A stretch of 23,054 nt of DNA from Pseudomonadota bacterium (GCA_023434015.1 JAEYTM010000057.1:1-23054), one strand, 5' to 3'; numbered from the stretch's first letter, positions 1-9,949 are shown. Program-made: numbers and translations. Notes: generated from the letters alone by a model not told the origin.

Positions 1-148
1 GCGCAGGGCGGCGCGCAGTCTCAGCGCGGCGGCCTTTCCCGCGGTGGCCCATGTCGTCTTCGCAGCCGATCGGGGCCGCGGTCTGACGCGTTCGGGCTTT
101 TCGGCCCGTCTGCGCCTGATGGCGGCGGTCGCCCGCGGCCGGCTCTGA
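1..148 (+). CDS. 3' end of a CDS, possibly squalene/phytoene synthase family (partial)
   Basis: An open frame runs in from the left edge and ends at TGA 146-148. It encodes about 48 residues, including the stretch FPAVAHVVFAADRGRG and a basic tail ending RLRLMAAVARGRL. Tails of this kind (FPAVAY.., then RLRL..GRL) occur at the C-terminus of alphaproteobacterial phytoene/squalene synthase-like proteins, an identification made from memory of the family. No catalytic motif falls inside the window, so the function is an inference. The gene converges on trmFO, with only three bases between the two stop codons and no room for a separate terminator. Confidence 0.45.
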   Translation, partial: RRAARSLSAAAFPAVAHVVFAADRGRGLTRSGFSARLRLMAAVARGRL

Positions 149-151
149 GGG

Positions 152-1552
152 CTATTCGGCCGCGACCGCCGCCGCGCCGGCCAGCCAGGCGTCGATGTCC
201 GCCAGGGCCCGCTCGCTCATCAGGCGCTTCTTGGCCCGGCCGCGTTCCTTGTGTGGCAGGCGCTTGCCATCCTGGCCGTGCTTCGGCGGCTCCAGCGGCG
301 GCAGCAGGCCGTAGTTGATGTTCATCGGCTGAAACGAACCGGCCCCGGCGTCGAGGTGCCCGCCCGTGATGTGGCCGACCAGCGCTCCCAGCGCCGTCGT
401 CGGGGGCGGCGCCTGCAGCGGCCGGCCCAGGCGCTCGGCGGCGGCGAACCGGCCGGCCAGCAGGCCGGTGGCGGCGCTTTCCACATAGCCCTCGACGCCG
501 GTGACCTGGCCGGCGAAGCGCAGCCGCGGATCGGCCTTCATCCGCAGGGAGGCGTCGAGCAGGCGGGGACTGTTGAGGAAGGTGTTGCGGTGCAGGCCCC
601 CGAGCCGCGCGAAGACCGCGTTCTCCAGGCCCGGGATCATGCGGAAGATCTCCGTCTGGGCGCCGTGCTTCAGCTTGGTCTGGAAACCGACCATGTTCCA
701 CAGGGTGCCGAGGGCGTTGTCCTGTCGCAGCTGGACGATGGCGTGGGCCTTCACCAGCGGATCGCGCGGATTGGTCAGGCCGACCGGCTTCATAGGCCCG
801 TGCCGCAGCGTCTCGCGGCCGCGTTCGGCCATCACCTCGATCGGCAGGCAGCCATCGAAGTAGGGGACGTTCTCCCAATCCTTGAACTCGGCCTTGGGAC
901 CGGCCAGCAGGGCGTCGATGAAGGCCTCGTACTGGGCCTTGTCCATCGGGCAGTTGATGTAGGCGGCCGCGTCGCCGCCGGGGCCTTCCTTGTCGTAGCG
1001 CGACTGGCGCCAGGCGATGTCCATGTTCACGCTGTCGAGGTGAACGATCGGCGCGATGGCGTCGAAGAACGACAGCTGCCCTTCGCCGGTCAGCTTCAGG
1101 ATCGCGTCGGACAGGGCGGGGGAGGTCAGGGGGCCGGTCGCGACGACGACGCTGTCCCAGTCGGCCGGCGGCAGGCCGGCGACTTCCTCACGGGCGATGG
1201 TCACCAGGGGGTGGGCTTCCAGCCGCGCGGTGACGGCGGCGGCGAATCCGTCCCGGTCGACGGCCAGGGCGCCGCCCGCCGGCACCTGGTGGGCGTCGCC
1301 GCAGGCCATGATGACCGAGCCCAGCTTGCGCATCTCGGCATGCAGCAGGCCGACCGCATTGCCGGTCCAGTCGTCGGAGCGGAAGGAGTTGGAGCAGACC
1401 AGCTCGGCCAGCCGGTCGGTGTGGTGGGCGTCGGTGCCGCGGACGGGCCGCATTTCGTGCAGCACCACGGGAACGCCGGCCTCGGCGATCTGCCAGGCGG
1501 CTTCAGAACCGGCGAGTCCGCCGCCGATCACATGCACAGGGGATGTCGTCAT
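152..1552 (-). CDS. trmFO: Methylenetetrahydrofolate-tRNA-(uracil-5-)-methyltransferase TrmFO
   Basis: TrmFO is a cytoplasmic flavoenzyme. It makes 5-methyluridine at position 54 of the tRNA T-loop, using methylenetetrahydrofolate as carbon donor and FAD/NAD(P)H as reductant. The protein has 466 residues, slightly longer than the roughly 435-450 usual in the family. The N-terminus carries the FAD-binding Rossmann motif GGGLAGSEAA (about residues 10-19). The family signature CSNSFRSDD follows, with the catalytic cysteine at residue 53, and a second conserved cysteine sits at 235 in the motif GCLPIEVMA. NCPMDK (from 200) and the long conserved region around NMVGFQTKL and IPGLENA further support the call. 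The ATG at 1550-1552 has no strong Shine-Dalgarno sequence. It is divergent from the membrane protein gene at 1680. The last residues (from about 425) are basic, then alanine-rich, and look like a lineage-specific tail. Confidence 0.96.
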   Translation of the reverse strand: MTTSPVHVIGGGLAGSEAAWQIAEAGVPVVLHEMRPVRGTDAHHTDRLAELVCSNSFRSDDWTGNAVGLLHAEMRKLGSVIMACGDAHQVPAGGALAVDRDGFAAAVTARLEAHPLVTIAREEVAGLPPADWDSVVVATGPLTSPALSDAILKLTGEGQLSFFDAIAPIVHLDSVNMDIAWRQSRYDKEGPGGDAAAYINCPMDKAQYEAFIDALLAGPKAEFKDWENVPYFDGCLPIEVMAERGRETLRHGPMKPVGLTNPRDPLVKAHAIVQLRQDNALGTLWNMVGFQTKLKHGAQTEIFRMIPGLENAVFARLGGLHRNTFLNSPRLLDASLRMKADPRLRFAGQVTGVEGYVESAATGLLAGRFAAAERLGRPLQAPPPTTALGALVGHITGGHLDAGAGSFQPMNINYGLLPPLEPPKHGQDGKRLPHKERGRAKKRLMSERALADIDAWLAGAAAVAAE

Positions 1553-1590
1553 GCGCGGCTAACTAGCAACGATCGGGAAGGATCGCGAGC

Positions 1591-1612
1591 GGGGCCTTGC
1601 GCGGGAGGCCCC
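1591..1612. repeat. Perfect 7-bp inverted repeat in the trmFO/membrane-protein spacer
   Basis: GGGGCCT (1591-1597) and AGGCCCC (1606-1612) are perfect complements separated by eight bases. The element lies in the 127-bp divergent spacer. No T-run follows on either strand, so it does not look like an intrinsic terminator. It may be an operator or mRNA leader structure, or chance in GC-rich DNA. Confidence 0.35.
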
Positions 1613-1679
1613 GGCGTCCGACCTTGCAGCCAATGAGGCGGCTGACTCGTTTATCCGGGAGTCGGGCCAAGGGACGAGA

Positions 1680-2534
1680 ATGAACCAGTTTTCGGCGAGT
1701 GAAGCCGCCCTGGAGGGCTTCCGCCTGACCCGGGAACGGCCGGGCGCGATCTTTGCCTGGGCCGGGGTCTATTTCATCGGCATCCTGGTGATGGGCCTGC
1801 TGATGATGGCCAGCCTCGGGCCGGAGTTCATCGAGATCGCCCGCAGCGGCCGTTTCACCGAAGACGCCGACGTGGTGGCCGGCATGCTGGCCCAGTCATG
1901 GCCGGCGTTCCTGCTGGTCCTGATCGTCGCGGTGCTGCTGATGTCGGTGCTGACGGCGGGAATCTACCGGCTGGTTCTGCGGCCCGACGAAAAGGCGCTG
2001 ATGCATCTGCGTCTCGGCGCGGACGAATTCCGCCTGACCACCCTCAACCTGATGCTGTTCGCCGTCGGCATGGCCTGTCTGTTCATCGGCCTGCTGGTGA
2101 CGACGAGCGTCGAACAGGCGGCGCCGGGGATGGGGGTGATCGCGGCCGCCGTCCTCGGCGGCGTGACCATCTGGGTGGGCGTGCGCCTTTGCCTGGCCAC
2201 CCCGATGACCTTCGCCACCGGGCGCATCTCCATCCGCCAGGCCTGGGCGCTCTCCCGCGGACGGTTCTGGCCGCTGTTCGGCATGATCGTGCTGGCGGTG
2301 ATCTTCTATGTGATGATCTGGCTGCTGATCAGCGTCATCGGCTTCGCCATCGTTCGCCTCTCCGGCGGCGAGGCGGCGATGGCCGGCGGTGCGATGAGCG
2401 CGGCCGGCACGATCGCCGCCTTCGCCACGGTGATCATGCAGCTGCTGCTGTCGGTCCTGCAGGTGGTGATGATCTACGCCCCCTTCGCCGTGGCCTATCA
2501 GCAGATCCATGGCGACACGCCGGCGGAAGGTTGA
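1680..2534 (+). CDS. Integral membrane protein of unknown function (first of a tandem paralogous pair)
   Basis: This 284-residue protein has about six strongly hydrophobic segments (near residues 22-45, 75-97, 120-142, 152-172, 198-222 and 250-272), so it should be an inner-membrane protein. The ATG at 1680 follows an AAGGGA Shine-Dalgarno sequence with five-base spacing. It is homologous to the next gene along its whole length. Shared blocks are FSASEAALEGFR at the N-terminus, YRLVLRPDEKALMHLRLG and the following DExRL in the middle, and the motif ALSRGRFWPLFGM near residue 190. I recognise no enzymatic motif. The Trp-x-Leu-[ST]-Arg-Gly-Arg-Phe-Trp block, repeated membrane spans and lack of polar catalytic residues recall membrane-only domains of unknown function, but I assign no role. 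Confidence 0.85.
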   Translation: MNQFSASEAALEGFRLTRERPGAIFAWAGVYFIGILVMGLLMMASLGPEFIEIARSGRFTEDADVVAGMLAQSWPAFLLVLIVAVLLMSVLTAGIYRLVLRPDEKALMHLRLGADEFRLTTLNLMLFAVGMACLFIGLLVTTSVEQAAPGMGVIAAAVLGGVTIWVGVRLCLATPMTFATGRISIRQAWALSRGRFWPLFGMIVLAVIFYVMIWLLISVIGFAIVRLSGGEAAMAGGAMSAAGTIAAFATVIMQLLLSVLQVVMIYAPFAVAYQQIHGDTPAEG

Positions 2535-2594
2535 GCCGCGGGGGGCGGGCCGGCTAAGGTCAACTGCGCCGAGCGCGGCGTTTCAGGGGCGTTC

Positions 2595-3433
2595 ATGACC
2601 GGGTTTTCCGCCAGCGACGCGGCGATCGACGGATTTCGGGTGATCCGGGAGAAGTGGCGGCTGATCGTCGGCTGGTCCGCCTTCAACCTGCTGGCCCTCA
2701 TCATCCTGGTGGTGGTTGCGACCATCGCGATCTTCATCGCCGCCGCCGTGTCGCCGTCGCCCGAGGCGGCCACCACGGCCGGCGCCGTGATCGGCTTCAT
2801 CCTCGCCGGTTTCGGGACCATGACCGTCGAGGCGGTCATCGTCGCCGGGCTCTACCGCGCCGTGCTGCGGCCGGACGAGCCGGGTTTCCTGGGCCTTCGG
2901 CTGGGGCTCGACGAGATGCGCCTGGTGGTGGTGTGGGTGATGCTGATCACCTTCGCCGGGGTGATGAGCGCGATCGCCATGAACCTCGCCAGGCCGCTGG
3001 GGCTGGCGGGGGGGACGGCGCTGAGCGTCGCCGTGCTGCTGGCGATCCTGGCGGCGGCCTTCTACGTCTTCGTGCGCCTGTCGCTGGCCGGGCCGATGAC
3101 CTTCGACCGCCGCCGGATCACCCTGGCGGGGTCATGGCGGCTGACGCGCGGCCGTTTCTGGGCGCTCCTCGGCATGTGCGCCCTGGTGCTGTGCCTGCTG
3201 GCCCTGGCCGCGGTGCTCGGCTGGTTCCTGATGCTCGGCCTCACCGGCCTGCTGTTCGGCTTCCAGGGCATGACCCTGTTCCCTGGCTCCGACGCCGAGG
3301 CCATGGTCAGTCAGCCGGGTCCCTACCTGTTCCAGCTGACCGCCCAGCTGCTGTTCGCGCCCGTGCTGTGGGTGATAGTCCACGCGCCGCTGGCGGCGGC
3401 CTACAAGGCGTTCCGAGACCCCGAGCCCGCGCC

Positions 3434-3437
<4 letters not shown>
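2595..3437 (+). CDS. Integral membrane protein of unknown function (second of the tandem pair)
   Basis: This 280-residue paralog of the preceding gene starts 60 bp after it, so the two are probably co-transcribed. It repeats the same landmarks: FSASDAAIDGFRVIRE at the N-terminus, YRAVLRPDEPGFLGLRLG then DEMRL in the middle, LSLAGPMTF, and RLTRGRFWALLGM near residue 192. About six hydrophobic segments are visible. An AGGGG sequence precedes the ATG at 2595. The pair shows clear divergence, especially in the membrane segments and in a loop near residue 220, so this is an old duplication and not a recent repeat. Its TAG stop overlaps the uvrA stop codon on the other strand within the palindrome CTAG (3434-3437). 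Function unknown. Confidence 0.85.
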
Positions 3438-6325
<2,888 letters not shown>

Positions 6326-6398
6326 ACTGTTCCAGAAACGGCTCAGGCCCCGCAGAGGGTCCGGCGGGCGAGCTGGCTAATGTAGTTGCTCGACTCGT

Positions 6399-6404
6399 AG
6401 ATAA
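6399..6404 (-). promoter_or_regulatory. Possible -10 element of the uvrA promoter
   Basis: TTATCT on the minus strand lies just downstream of the SOS box, which would therefore sit between the -35 and -10 elements. The -35 region is poorly defined, so this is a weak call. Confidence 0.25.
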
Positions 6405-6409
6405 CACGG

Positions 6410-6424
6410 GAACGCAAGGGGAAC
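6410..6424 (-). promoter_or_regulatory. SOS box (LexA operator) upstream of uvrA
   Basis: Read on the minus strand, the sequence is GTTC CCCTTGC GTTC, an exact GTTC-N7-GTTC. That direct repeat is the LexA-binding consensus of alphaproteobacteria, including Caulobacter, and differs from the palindromic E. coli box. It lies 85 bp upstream of the uvrA start codon, between dipeptidase and uvrA, and uvrA is a classic SOS gene. The inference is that LexA represses uvrA here until DNA damage. Confidence 0.85.
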
Positions 6425-6452
6425 ATAGGCGCCGCGTCGGCCCGTCGCAGGA

Positions 6453-6478
6453 GCTGCTGACACCACGGTGGCAGCAGC
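6453..6478 (-). terminator. Hairpin directly after the dipeptidase gene
   Basis: GCTGCTG (6453-6459) pairs with CAGCAGC (6472-6478). After one mismatch, CAC (6461-6463) pairs with GTG (6468-6470), closing a four-base loop. The hairpin starts two bases past the dipeptidase stop codon. There is no T-run, so it is at best a non-canonical terminator or a 3'-end stabiliser. Confidence 0.4.
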
Positions 6479-6480
6479 AG

Positions 6481-7698
6481 CTAGCGAAGCGGCGCCCCGG
6501 CCGCCTGCGCCGCCTTCAACACCCGCAGCGCATTGCCGCCCCAGACCTTGGCGACGTCGGCCGGCGAATAGCCCGCGGCCATCAGCCGTTCGGTGATGCT
6601 GGGAAAGTCGGCGACGTCCTCCAGGCCGGCGATCCCGCCGCCGCCGTCGAAATCGCCGGAGACGCCGACATGGTCGATCCCCGCGACCTCGATGGCGTGC
6701 AGCATGTGCTTCATGAAGTCGTCCAGGTTGGCGCGGGGGACGGGCCAGCGGGCGTCGATCGCCTTGCGTTCGGCGGCGAGGGCGGCGCGCCGGTCGGGGG
6801 TCAGGGTGCGCGCGGCGCCGTAGCGACGCGAAAGCTCGGCCAGGGCGGCTTCGCGGGCCGGAATCCTCGGCGTGGCGACCATGTAGTTGGAGAAGGCGTT
6901 GATCTGGATCACGCCGCCCTTGGCCGCCAGGGCGCGCAGCCGGTCGTCGTCGATGTTGCGCGGGTGGTCGAACACGGCCTTGGCGCCGGTGTGCGACAGG
7001 ATGATCGGCGCCGTCGACAGCGCCAGCATCTGGTCCAGCACCAGGTCAGAGGCGTGGCTGGCGTCGAGCACGATCCCCAGCCGGTTGGCCTCGGCGACGA
7101 ACGCCCGCCCGAGCGGAGACAGCCCCCGCCACTCCGGACCCTTGGGATCGGTGGCGGAATCGCCCAGGTCGTTGTTGAGGAAATGGATCGGCCCCATCAT
7201 CCGCACGCCCAGCGCGTGGAAGGTCGTCATCAGCGACAGGTCGCCGGCCACGGCGGCGCTGTTCTCCATCGAGATGTAGACGAACTTGCGGCCCGACCGC
7301 AGAATCGCGGGCGCGTCCTCGGCGGTCAGGGCCAGGGCCAGCCGGTCTGGATGACGCGCCACCATCTCGCGGACCACGGCGGTGCGTAGCAGGGCCGCAT
7401 CGCGCGCCGCCGCATTGCCCGCCGGCCCGCGCGGCCCCTGAGCCGTGAACACGGCGAAGAACCCTCCATCGACGCCGCCGGCGACCATGCGCGGCCAGTC
7501 GACCTGGCTGCCTTCATCGACGGTGTGGCTGTCCATGATGTCCCAGCCGGGCTGGGCCTGATTGGCCGGAGTGTCGAAGTGGGTGTCGAGCACGATGGCC
7601 GCCTCGTGGGCGGCGCGGACGGCCGCCGCGGTCTGCGCCAGCGCGGGCAGGGGTGCTGCCACGGCCAGCAGGGCGAGGAGGGCGGGGCGCAGGCGCAA
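6481..7698 (-). CDS. Secreted M19-family (renal-type) dipeptidase
   Basis: Members of peptidase family M19 are binuclear zinc enzymes that cleave dipeptides, including D-amino-acid or L,D forms. This 405-residue protein has a clear Sec signal peptide (basic MRLRP, hydrophobic core, cleavage near ALAQ, residue 22), so it should act in the periplasm. Expected zinc ligands are visible: H40 and D42 in DTHFD, E145 in SMENS, H215 in DASHAS and H236 in SHTGAKAV. A catalytic-type aspartate lies at 349 in GDFDGGGG. The ATG at 7698 begins the signal peptide directly. It lies upstream of uvrA on the same strand, but the SOS box and a hairpin between them suggest independent transcription. The substrate cannot be told from sequence. 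Confidence 0.93.
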   Translation of the reverse strand: MRLRPALLALLAVAAPLPALAQTAAAVRAAHEAAIVLDTHFDTPANQAQPGWDIMDSHTVDEGSQVDWPRMVAGGVDGGFFAVFTAQGPRGPAGNAAARDAALLRTAVVREMVARHPDRLALALTAEDAPAILRSGRKFVYISMENSAAVAGDLSLMTTFHALGVRMMGPIHFLNNDLGDSATDPKGPEWRGLSPLGRAFVAEANRLGIVLDASHASDLVLDQMLALSTAPIILSHTGAKAVFDHPRNIDDDRLRALAAKGGVIQINAFSNYMVATPRIPAREAALAELSRRYGAARTLTPDRRAALAAERKAIDARWPVPRANLDDFMKHMLHAIEVAGIDHVGVSGDFDGGGGIAGLEDVADFPSITERLMAAGYSPADVAKVWGGNALRVLKAAQAAGAPLR

Positions 7699-7795
7699 GG
7701 GCGGTCTCCGGCAGGCTTCGGATCCTGTGTAGCGGCGAGCCCGCGCCCGGTCGATGTGATCGGCCCCGCCGCCGGCCGGCGTTCGGCTCGGCGCG

Positions 7796-7879
7796 CAGAA
7801 AAACGGCGCCTTGCTGGTGGTGAGTCACGACCGCGACTTCCTGGACGCCGTCGGCTTCGCCCGGGCGGTCGCCTTCTGA
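7796..7879 (+). pseudogene. Orphan C-terminal fragment of an ABC-F type ATPase
   Basis: In frame with TGA 7877-7879, this stretch encodes QKNGALLVVSHDRDFLDAVG followed by FARAVAF. The block GALLVVSHDRDFLD is the H-loop (switch histidine) region that follows Walker B in the second ATPase domain of ABC-F proteins (Uup/YbiT/EttA type). There it normally comes directly after LLLDEPTNHLD and about twenty more residues. Upstream the frame loses all similarity and reaches a stop at 7757-7759. There is no start codon, Walker A, signature motif or Walker B, so this is only the last roughly 27 codons of a lost gene. It lies between two minus-strand genes and would have converged on flbY. It is best explained as the scar of a deletion or rearrangement. 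Confidence 0.7.
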
Positions 7880-7895
7880 CCGGCTGGCCGGGCGT

Positions 7896-8339
7896 TCAGG
7901 CGCGCAGGTTGAGGGTGATGGCGGTGGCGGCGGATGTCGGGTCGCTGGTCGCGCCGGGTCCGTAGCAGGCGGTCTGGCGGCGCTGGGACGCCACTTCGTC
8001 GGCGATGGCCCGCACCAGGCCTTCGGTGACGGTCTTGGCGGCGGCGATCGCGCGGCCCTGGCGCGCCAGCACCGCGTCGAAGGCCTCGGTCGCCCGCAGC
8101 AGGCGACCGCGCTGGTCGCCGGAGGCCGCTTCCACAAGGGCGGGGTTGGCCCGCACACGGGTGGATTCGTGGCGGTACAGGTTCGCCAGCCGCGCGGTCT
8201 CCTCGATGTGCGGCGCGACGTCCTGCGGCCGGCGCTCCTCGAAGGCCTGGGCTTCCAGGGCGATCAGGTCGGTGAGCCGCTCGGTCAGCACGATGAGCTG
8301 ATCGACACGGTCGGCGGCGTTTTCGGCGAAGATGGCCAT
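7896..8339 (-). CDS. flbY: FlbY/FlgN-like flagellar protein
   Basis: This 147-residue protein is the last gene of the flgI operon. It starts five bases after the rod-binding gene's stop. It is predicted largely helical, with an N-terminal segment DRVDQLIVLTERLTDLIALE and a following E/R-rich helix typical of FlgN-like flagellar chaperones. In Caulobacterales a gene annotated flbY lies with flgI, and position plus length fit. The C-terminus (from about 125) is low-complexity, rich in Ala and Thr. FlgN proteins chaperone hook-associated proteins to the export apparatus. Whether this protein does that is inferred from family and context. The gene symbol is from memory of Caulobacter nomenclature and is less sure than the flagellar assignment. 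Confidence 0.75.
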   Translation of the reverse strand: MAIFAENAADRVDQLIVLTERLTDLIALEAQAFEERRPQDVAPHIEETARLANLYRHESTRVRANPALVEAASGDQRGRLLRATEAFDAVLARQGRAIAAAKTVTEGLVRAIADEVASQRRQTACYGPGATSDPTSAATAITLNLRA

Positions 8340-8344
8340 GGCGT

Positions 8345-8629
8345 TTAATCGAGCCCCTGAAGCTTCAGCATTTCGCGCGCGACGGTGTCGGCGATCCCGA
8401 TCCCGCCGGCCTGGCTGACCTGCTTGGCCATCGCCTCGGTCATGAACGACTTGAACATCGTCTCGCCGGGGCCGCCGCCGAAGGGCGCGGCGACTTCCAC
8501 GCCCTCGAACATCTGCTGCAGCATGATCGACAGGAACGAGGCCTCGAACTTCTGGGCGGTCTCGCGAACCTCGGCCCGGCGGGCGAGGTCAGGCGTGACC
8601 GGCGGGCGGGCGGCGGCGGCGAGCTCCAT
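8345..8629 (-). CDS. flgJ: Rod-binding protein, FlgJ N-terminal type
   Basis: This 94-residue protein matches the FlgJ N-terminal rod-binding domain: AQKFEASFLSIMLQQMFEGV (25-44), then GGGPGETMFKSFMTEAMAKQ and GGIGIADTVAREML. It lacks the muramidase domain of enterobacterial FlgJ, as is usual for the stand-alone alphaproteobacterial form, so cell-wall opening must depend on another enzyme. The start is ATG 8627-8629, whose A is shared with the TGA of flgI (TGATG, one-base overlap), indicating translational coupling. The frame stays open upstream through flgI, but that extension is not coding. The role is as a scaffold for rod assembly in the periplasm. Confidence 0.88.
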   Translation of the reverse strand: MELAAAARPPVTPDLARRAEVRETAQKFEASFLSIMLQQMFEGVEVAAPFGGGPGETMFKSFMTEAMAKQVSQAGGIGIADTVAREMLKLQGLD

Positions 8630-9744
8630 CACATCACCTCGATGTCGGCCTGCAGGGCGCCCGCGGCCTTGATGGTCTGCAGGATCGAGATCATGTCGCG
8701 CGGCGTGACGCCCAGGGCGTTCAGCCCGGCCACCAGCGTCGACAGCGAGGCGCCGCCGCGCAGGGTGAGGAACTGGCGGCCCTGCTCTTCCTCGACCTCG
8801 ATGTCGGTCTGCGGCACGACGGCGGTCTCGCCGCCGCGCGCGAAGGGCGCGGGCTGGCTCACCGCCGGGCTTTCGCGCACGGTGATGGTGAGGGCGCCCT
8901 GCTGGATGGCGACGGTCGAGACCCGGACGTTCTCGCCCATGACGATGACGCCGGCGACCTCGTCGATGACCACGCGGGCCGGCGAGTCGGGCTCGACCGC
9001 CAGGTTCTCCACGTTCGAGACGAAATGCATCATCCCCTGGCCGGCTGGCGGACGGATCGCCACGATGGTCGGGTTCTCGGCGACGGCAGAGCCTGGATAG
9101 CTCCTGTTCACCGCCTCGGCGATCCGCCGTGCGGTGGTGAAGTCGGGGTTGCGCAGGGTCATGCGCATCTGGCTCATCTCGGCGATCTGGAAGCCGATCT
9201 CCCGCTCGACGATGGCCCCGCCGGCGATCCGGCCCGCGGTCGGCACGCCCTTGGAGACGGTGGAGCCGGAGGCCCCGCCGGCGCTGATCGAACCGGTTTG
9301 GACGGTGCCCTGCGCCACGGCATAGGCCTGGCCGTCGGCGCCCATCAGCGGCGTGACCAGCAGGGTGCCGCCGAGCAGGCTCTTGGCGTCGCCCAGGGCG
9401 GAGACGCTGGCGTCGATCTGCGCCCCGGAAGCGGCGAACGACGGCAGCTTGGCCGTGACCATCACGGCGGCGACGTTCTTGGTGTTGAGCTGGGCGTCGC
9501 GGGTGTTGACGCCCAGGCGCTCCAGCATCGCCTCGAGGCTCTGCTTGGTGAACGGCGCGTTGCGCAGGGCGTCCCCCGTGCCGTTCAGCCCGACCACGAT
9601 GCCGTAGCCGACGAGCATGTTCTCCCGCACGCCCTCGAACTCGACGATGTCCTTGATGCGGGACTTGGCCGCGGCGGGCCCGGCCGCGAGGACGCCGGAG
9701 AGGAGGGCGACGGCGAGGGCGGAGAAGAGGCGGTGAGGACGCAT
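8629..9744 (-). CDS. flgI: Flagellar P-ring protein FlgI
   Basis: FlgI forms the P ring around the flagellar rod in the periplasm/peptidoglycan layer. The protein has 371 residues, normal for the family. It carries a Sec signal peptide cleaved near AAA/K26, then the conserved start of the mature protein: RIKDIVEFEGVRENMLVGYG, then GLNGTGD. Also seen are LNTKNVAAVMVTAKLP and the conserved C-terminal segment GVTPRDMISILQTIKAAGAL. It is the first gene of a three-gene operon (flgI, rod-binding protein, flbY) and is divergent from fliX. The ATG at 9744 has no clear Shine-Dalgarno sequence. A strong sigma-54 promoter match lies 32 bp upstream, consistent with late (class III type) flagellar expression. 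Confidence 0.97.
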   Translation of the reverse strand: MRPHRLFSALAVALLSGVLAAGPAAAKSRIKDIVEFEGVRENMLVGYGIVVGLNGTGDALRNAPFTKQSLEAMLERLGVNTRDAQLNTKNVAAVMVTAKLPSFAASGAQIDASVSALGDAKSLLGGTLLVTPLMGADGQAYAVAQGTVQTGSISAGGASGSTVSKGVPTAGRIAGGAIVEREIGFQIAEMSQMRMTLRNPDFTTARRIAEAVNRSYPGSAVAENPTIVAIRPPAGQGMMHFVSNVENLAVEPDSPARVVIDEVAGVIVMGENVRVSTVAIQQGALTITVRESPAVSQPAPFARGGETAVVPQTDIEVEEEQGRQFLTLRGGASLSTLVAGLNALGVTPRDMISILQTIKAAGALQADIEVM

Positions 9745-9775
9745 GGGATACCGTTGGCTGCTTCGCCCGTGCCCA

Positions 9776-9792
9776 TGCGACGGTCGTGCCAG
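9776..9792 (-). promoter_or_regulatory. Sigma-54 promoter for flgI
   Basis: On the minus strand the sequence is CTGGCACG ACCG TCGCA. It matches the -24/-12 consensus TGGCACG-N4-TTGCA at all positions but one, with correct GG-to-GC spacing. Predicted transcription starts near 9765, giving a leader of about 20 bases before the flgI ATG. Caulobacter class III flagellar genes are transcribed by sigma-54 with FlbD, so position and content agree. Confidence 0.75.
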
Positions 9793-9802
9793 TCTGCGGC
9801 CT

Positions 9803-9817
9803 TGAAAAAAATAATTG
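9803..9817. promoter_or_regulatory. AT tract, candidate IHF site between enhancer and sigma-54 promoter
   Basis: TTGAAAAAAATAATT is the only long A/T run in an otherwise GC-rich spacer. It lies upstream of the sigma-54 promoter, where IHF usually bends DNA. The match to the IHF consensus is partial (TCAATTATTTT on the minus strand), so this rests mainly on position. Confidence 0.35.
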
Positions 9818-9862
9818 AACGCAAGGGGTTAGGTCTGGCCCGTCGCCGCCCGCCGCTGCCGG

Positions 9863-9879
9863 CGGCAGAAATTGCCCGG
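9863..9879. promoter_or_regulatory. Candidate FlbD (ftr-like) enhancer site
   Basis: CGGCAGAAATTGCCCGG contains GGCA and TTGCC half-sites in inverted orientation, as I recall for Caulobacter ftr elements bound by FlbD. It lies about 75-90 bp upstream of the flgI -24 element, the usual enhancer distance, and just next to the CtrA-like box of fliX. Inference from motif and position only. Confidence 0.35.
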
Positions 9880-9881
9880 CA

Positions 9882-9896
9882 TTAACCATACCTCAA
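9882..9896 (+). promoter_or_regulatory. CtrA-type box upstream of fliX
   Basis: TTAA CCATACC TCAA matches the CtrA consensus TTAA-N7-TTAA with one mismatch, and the TTAACC half is a strong one. It ends 53 bp before the fliX start. Early (class II) flagellar genes of Caulobacter, including fliX, are activated by CtrA at such boxes. Confidence 0.55.
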
Positions 9897-9949
9897 GCAT
9901 GCCGCCCGGAGATTGCACCTGGGGTTGAGTAGGGTTCAGGTCAGCAGCG

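Noticed and set aside
7880..7891. CCGG-CTGG-CCGG hairpin just after the flbY stop
   Set aside because: Only four stem pairs and no T-run; common by chance in this GC-rich DNA, so not listed as a terminator.
9760..9774. Second sigma-54-like match GGGCACG-GGCG-AAGCA upstream of flgI
   Set aside because: Spacing fits, but the -12 part and the first base are poor. It would start transcription about four bases before the ATG, and the 9776-9792 site is much better.
8345..9889. 514-codon minus-strand frame containing the rod-binding protein
   Set aside because: Its first 420 codons are an out-of-frame shadow of flgI. Only the last 94 codons, from ATG 8629, are coding.
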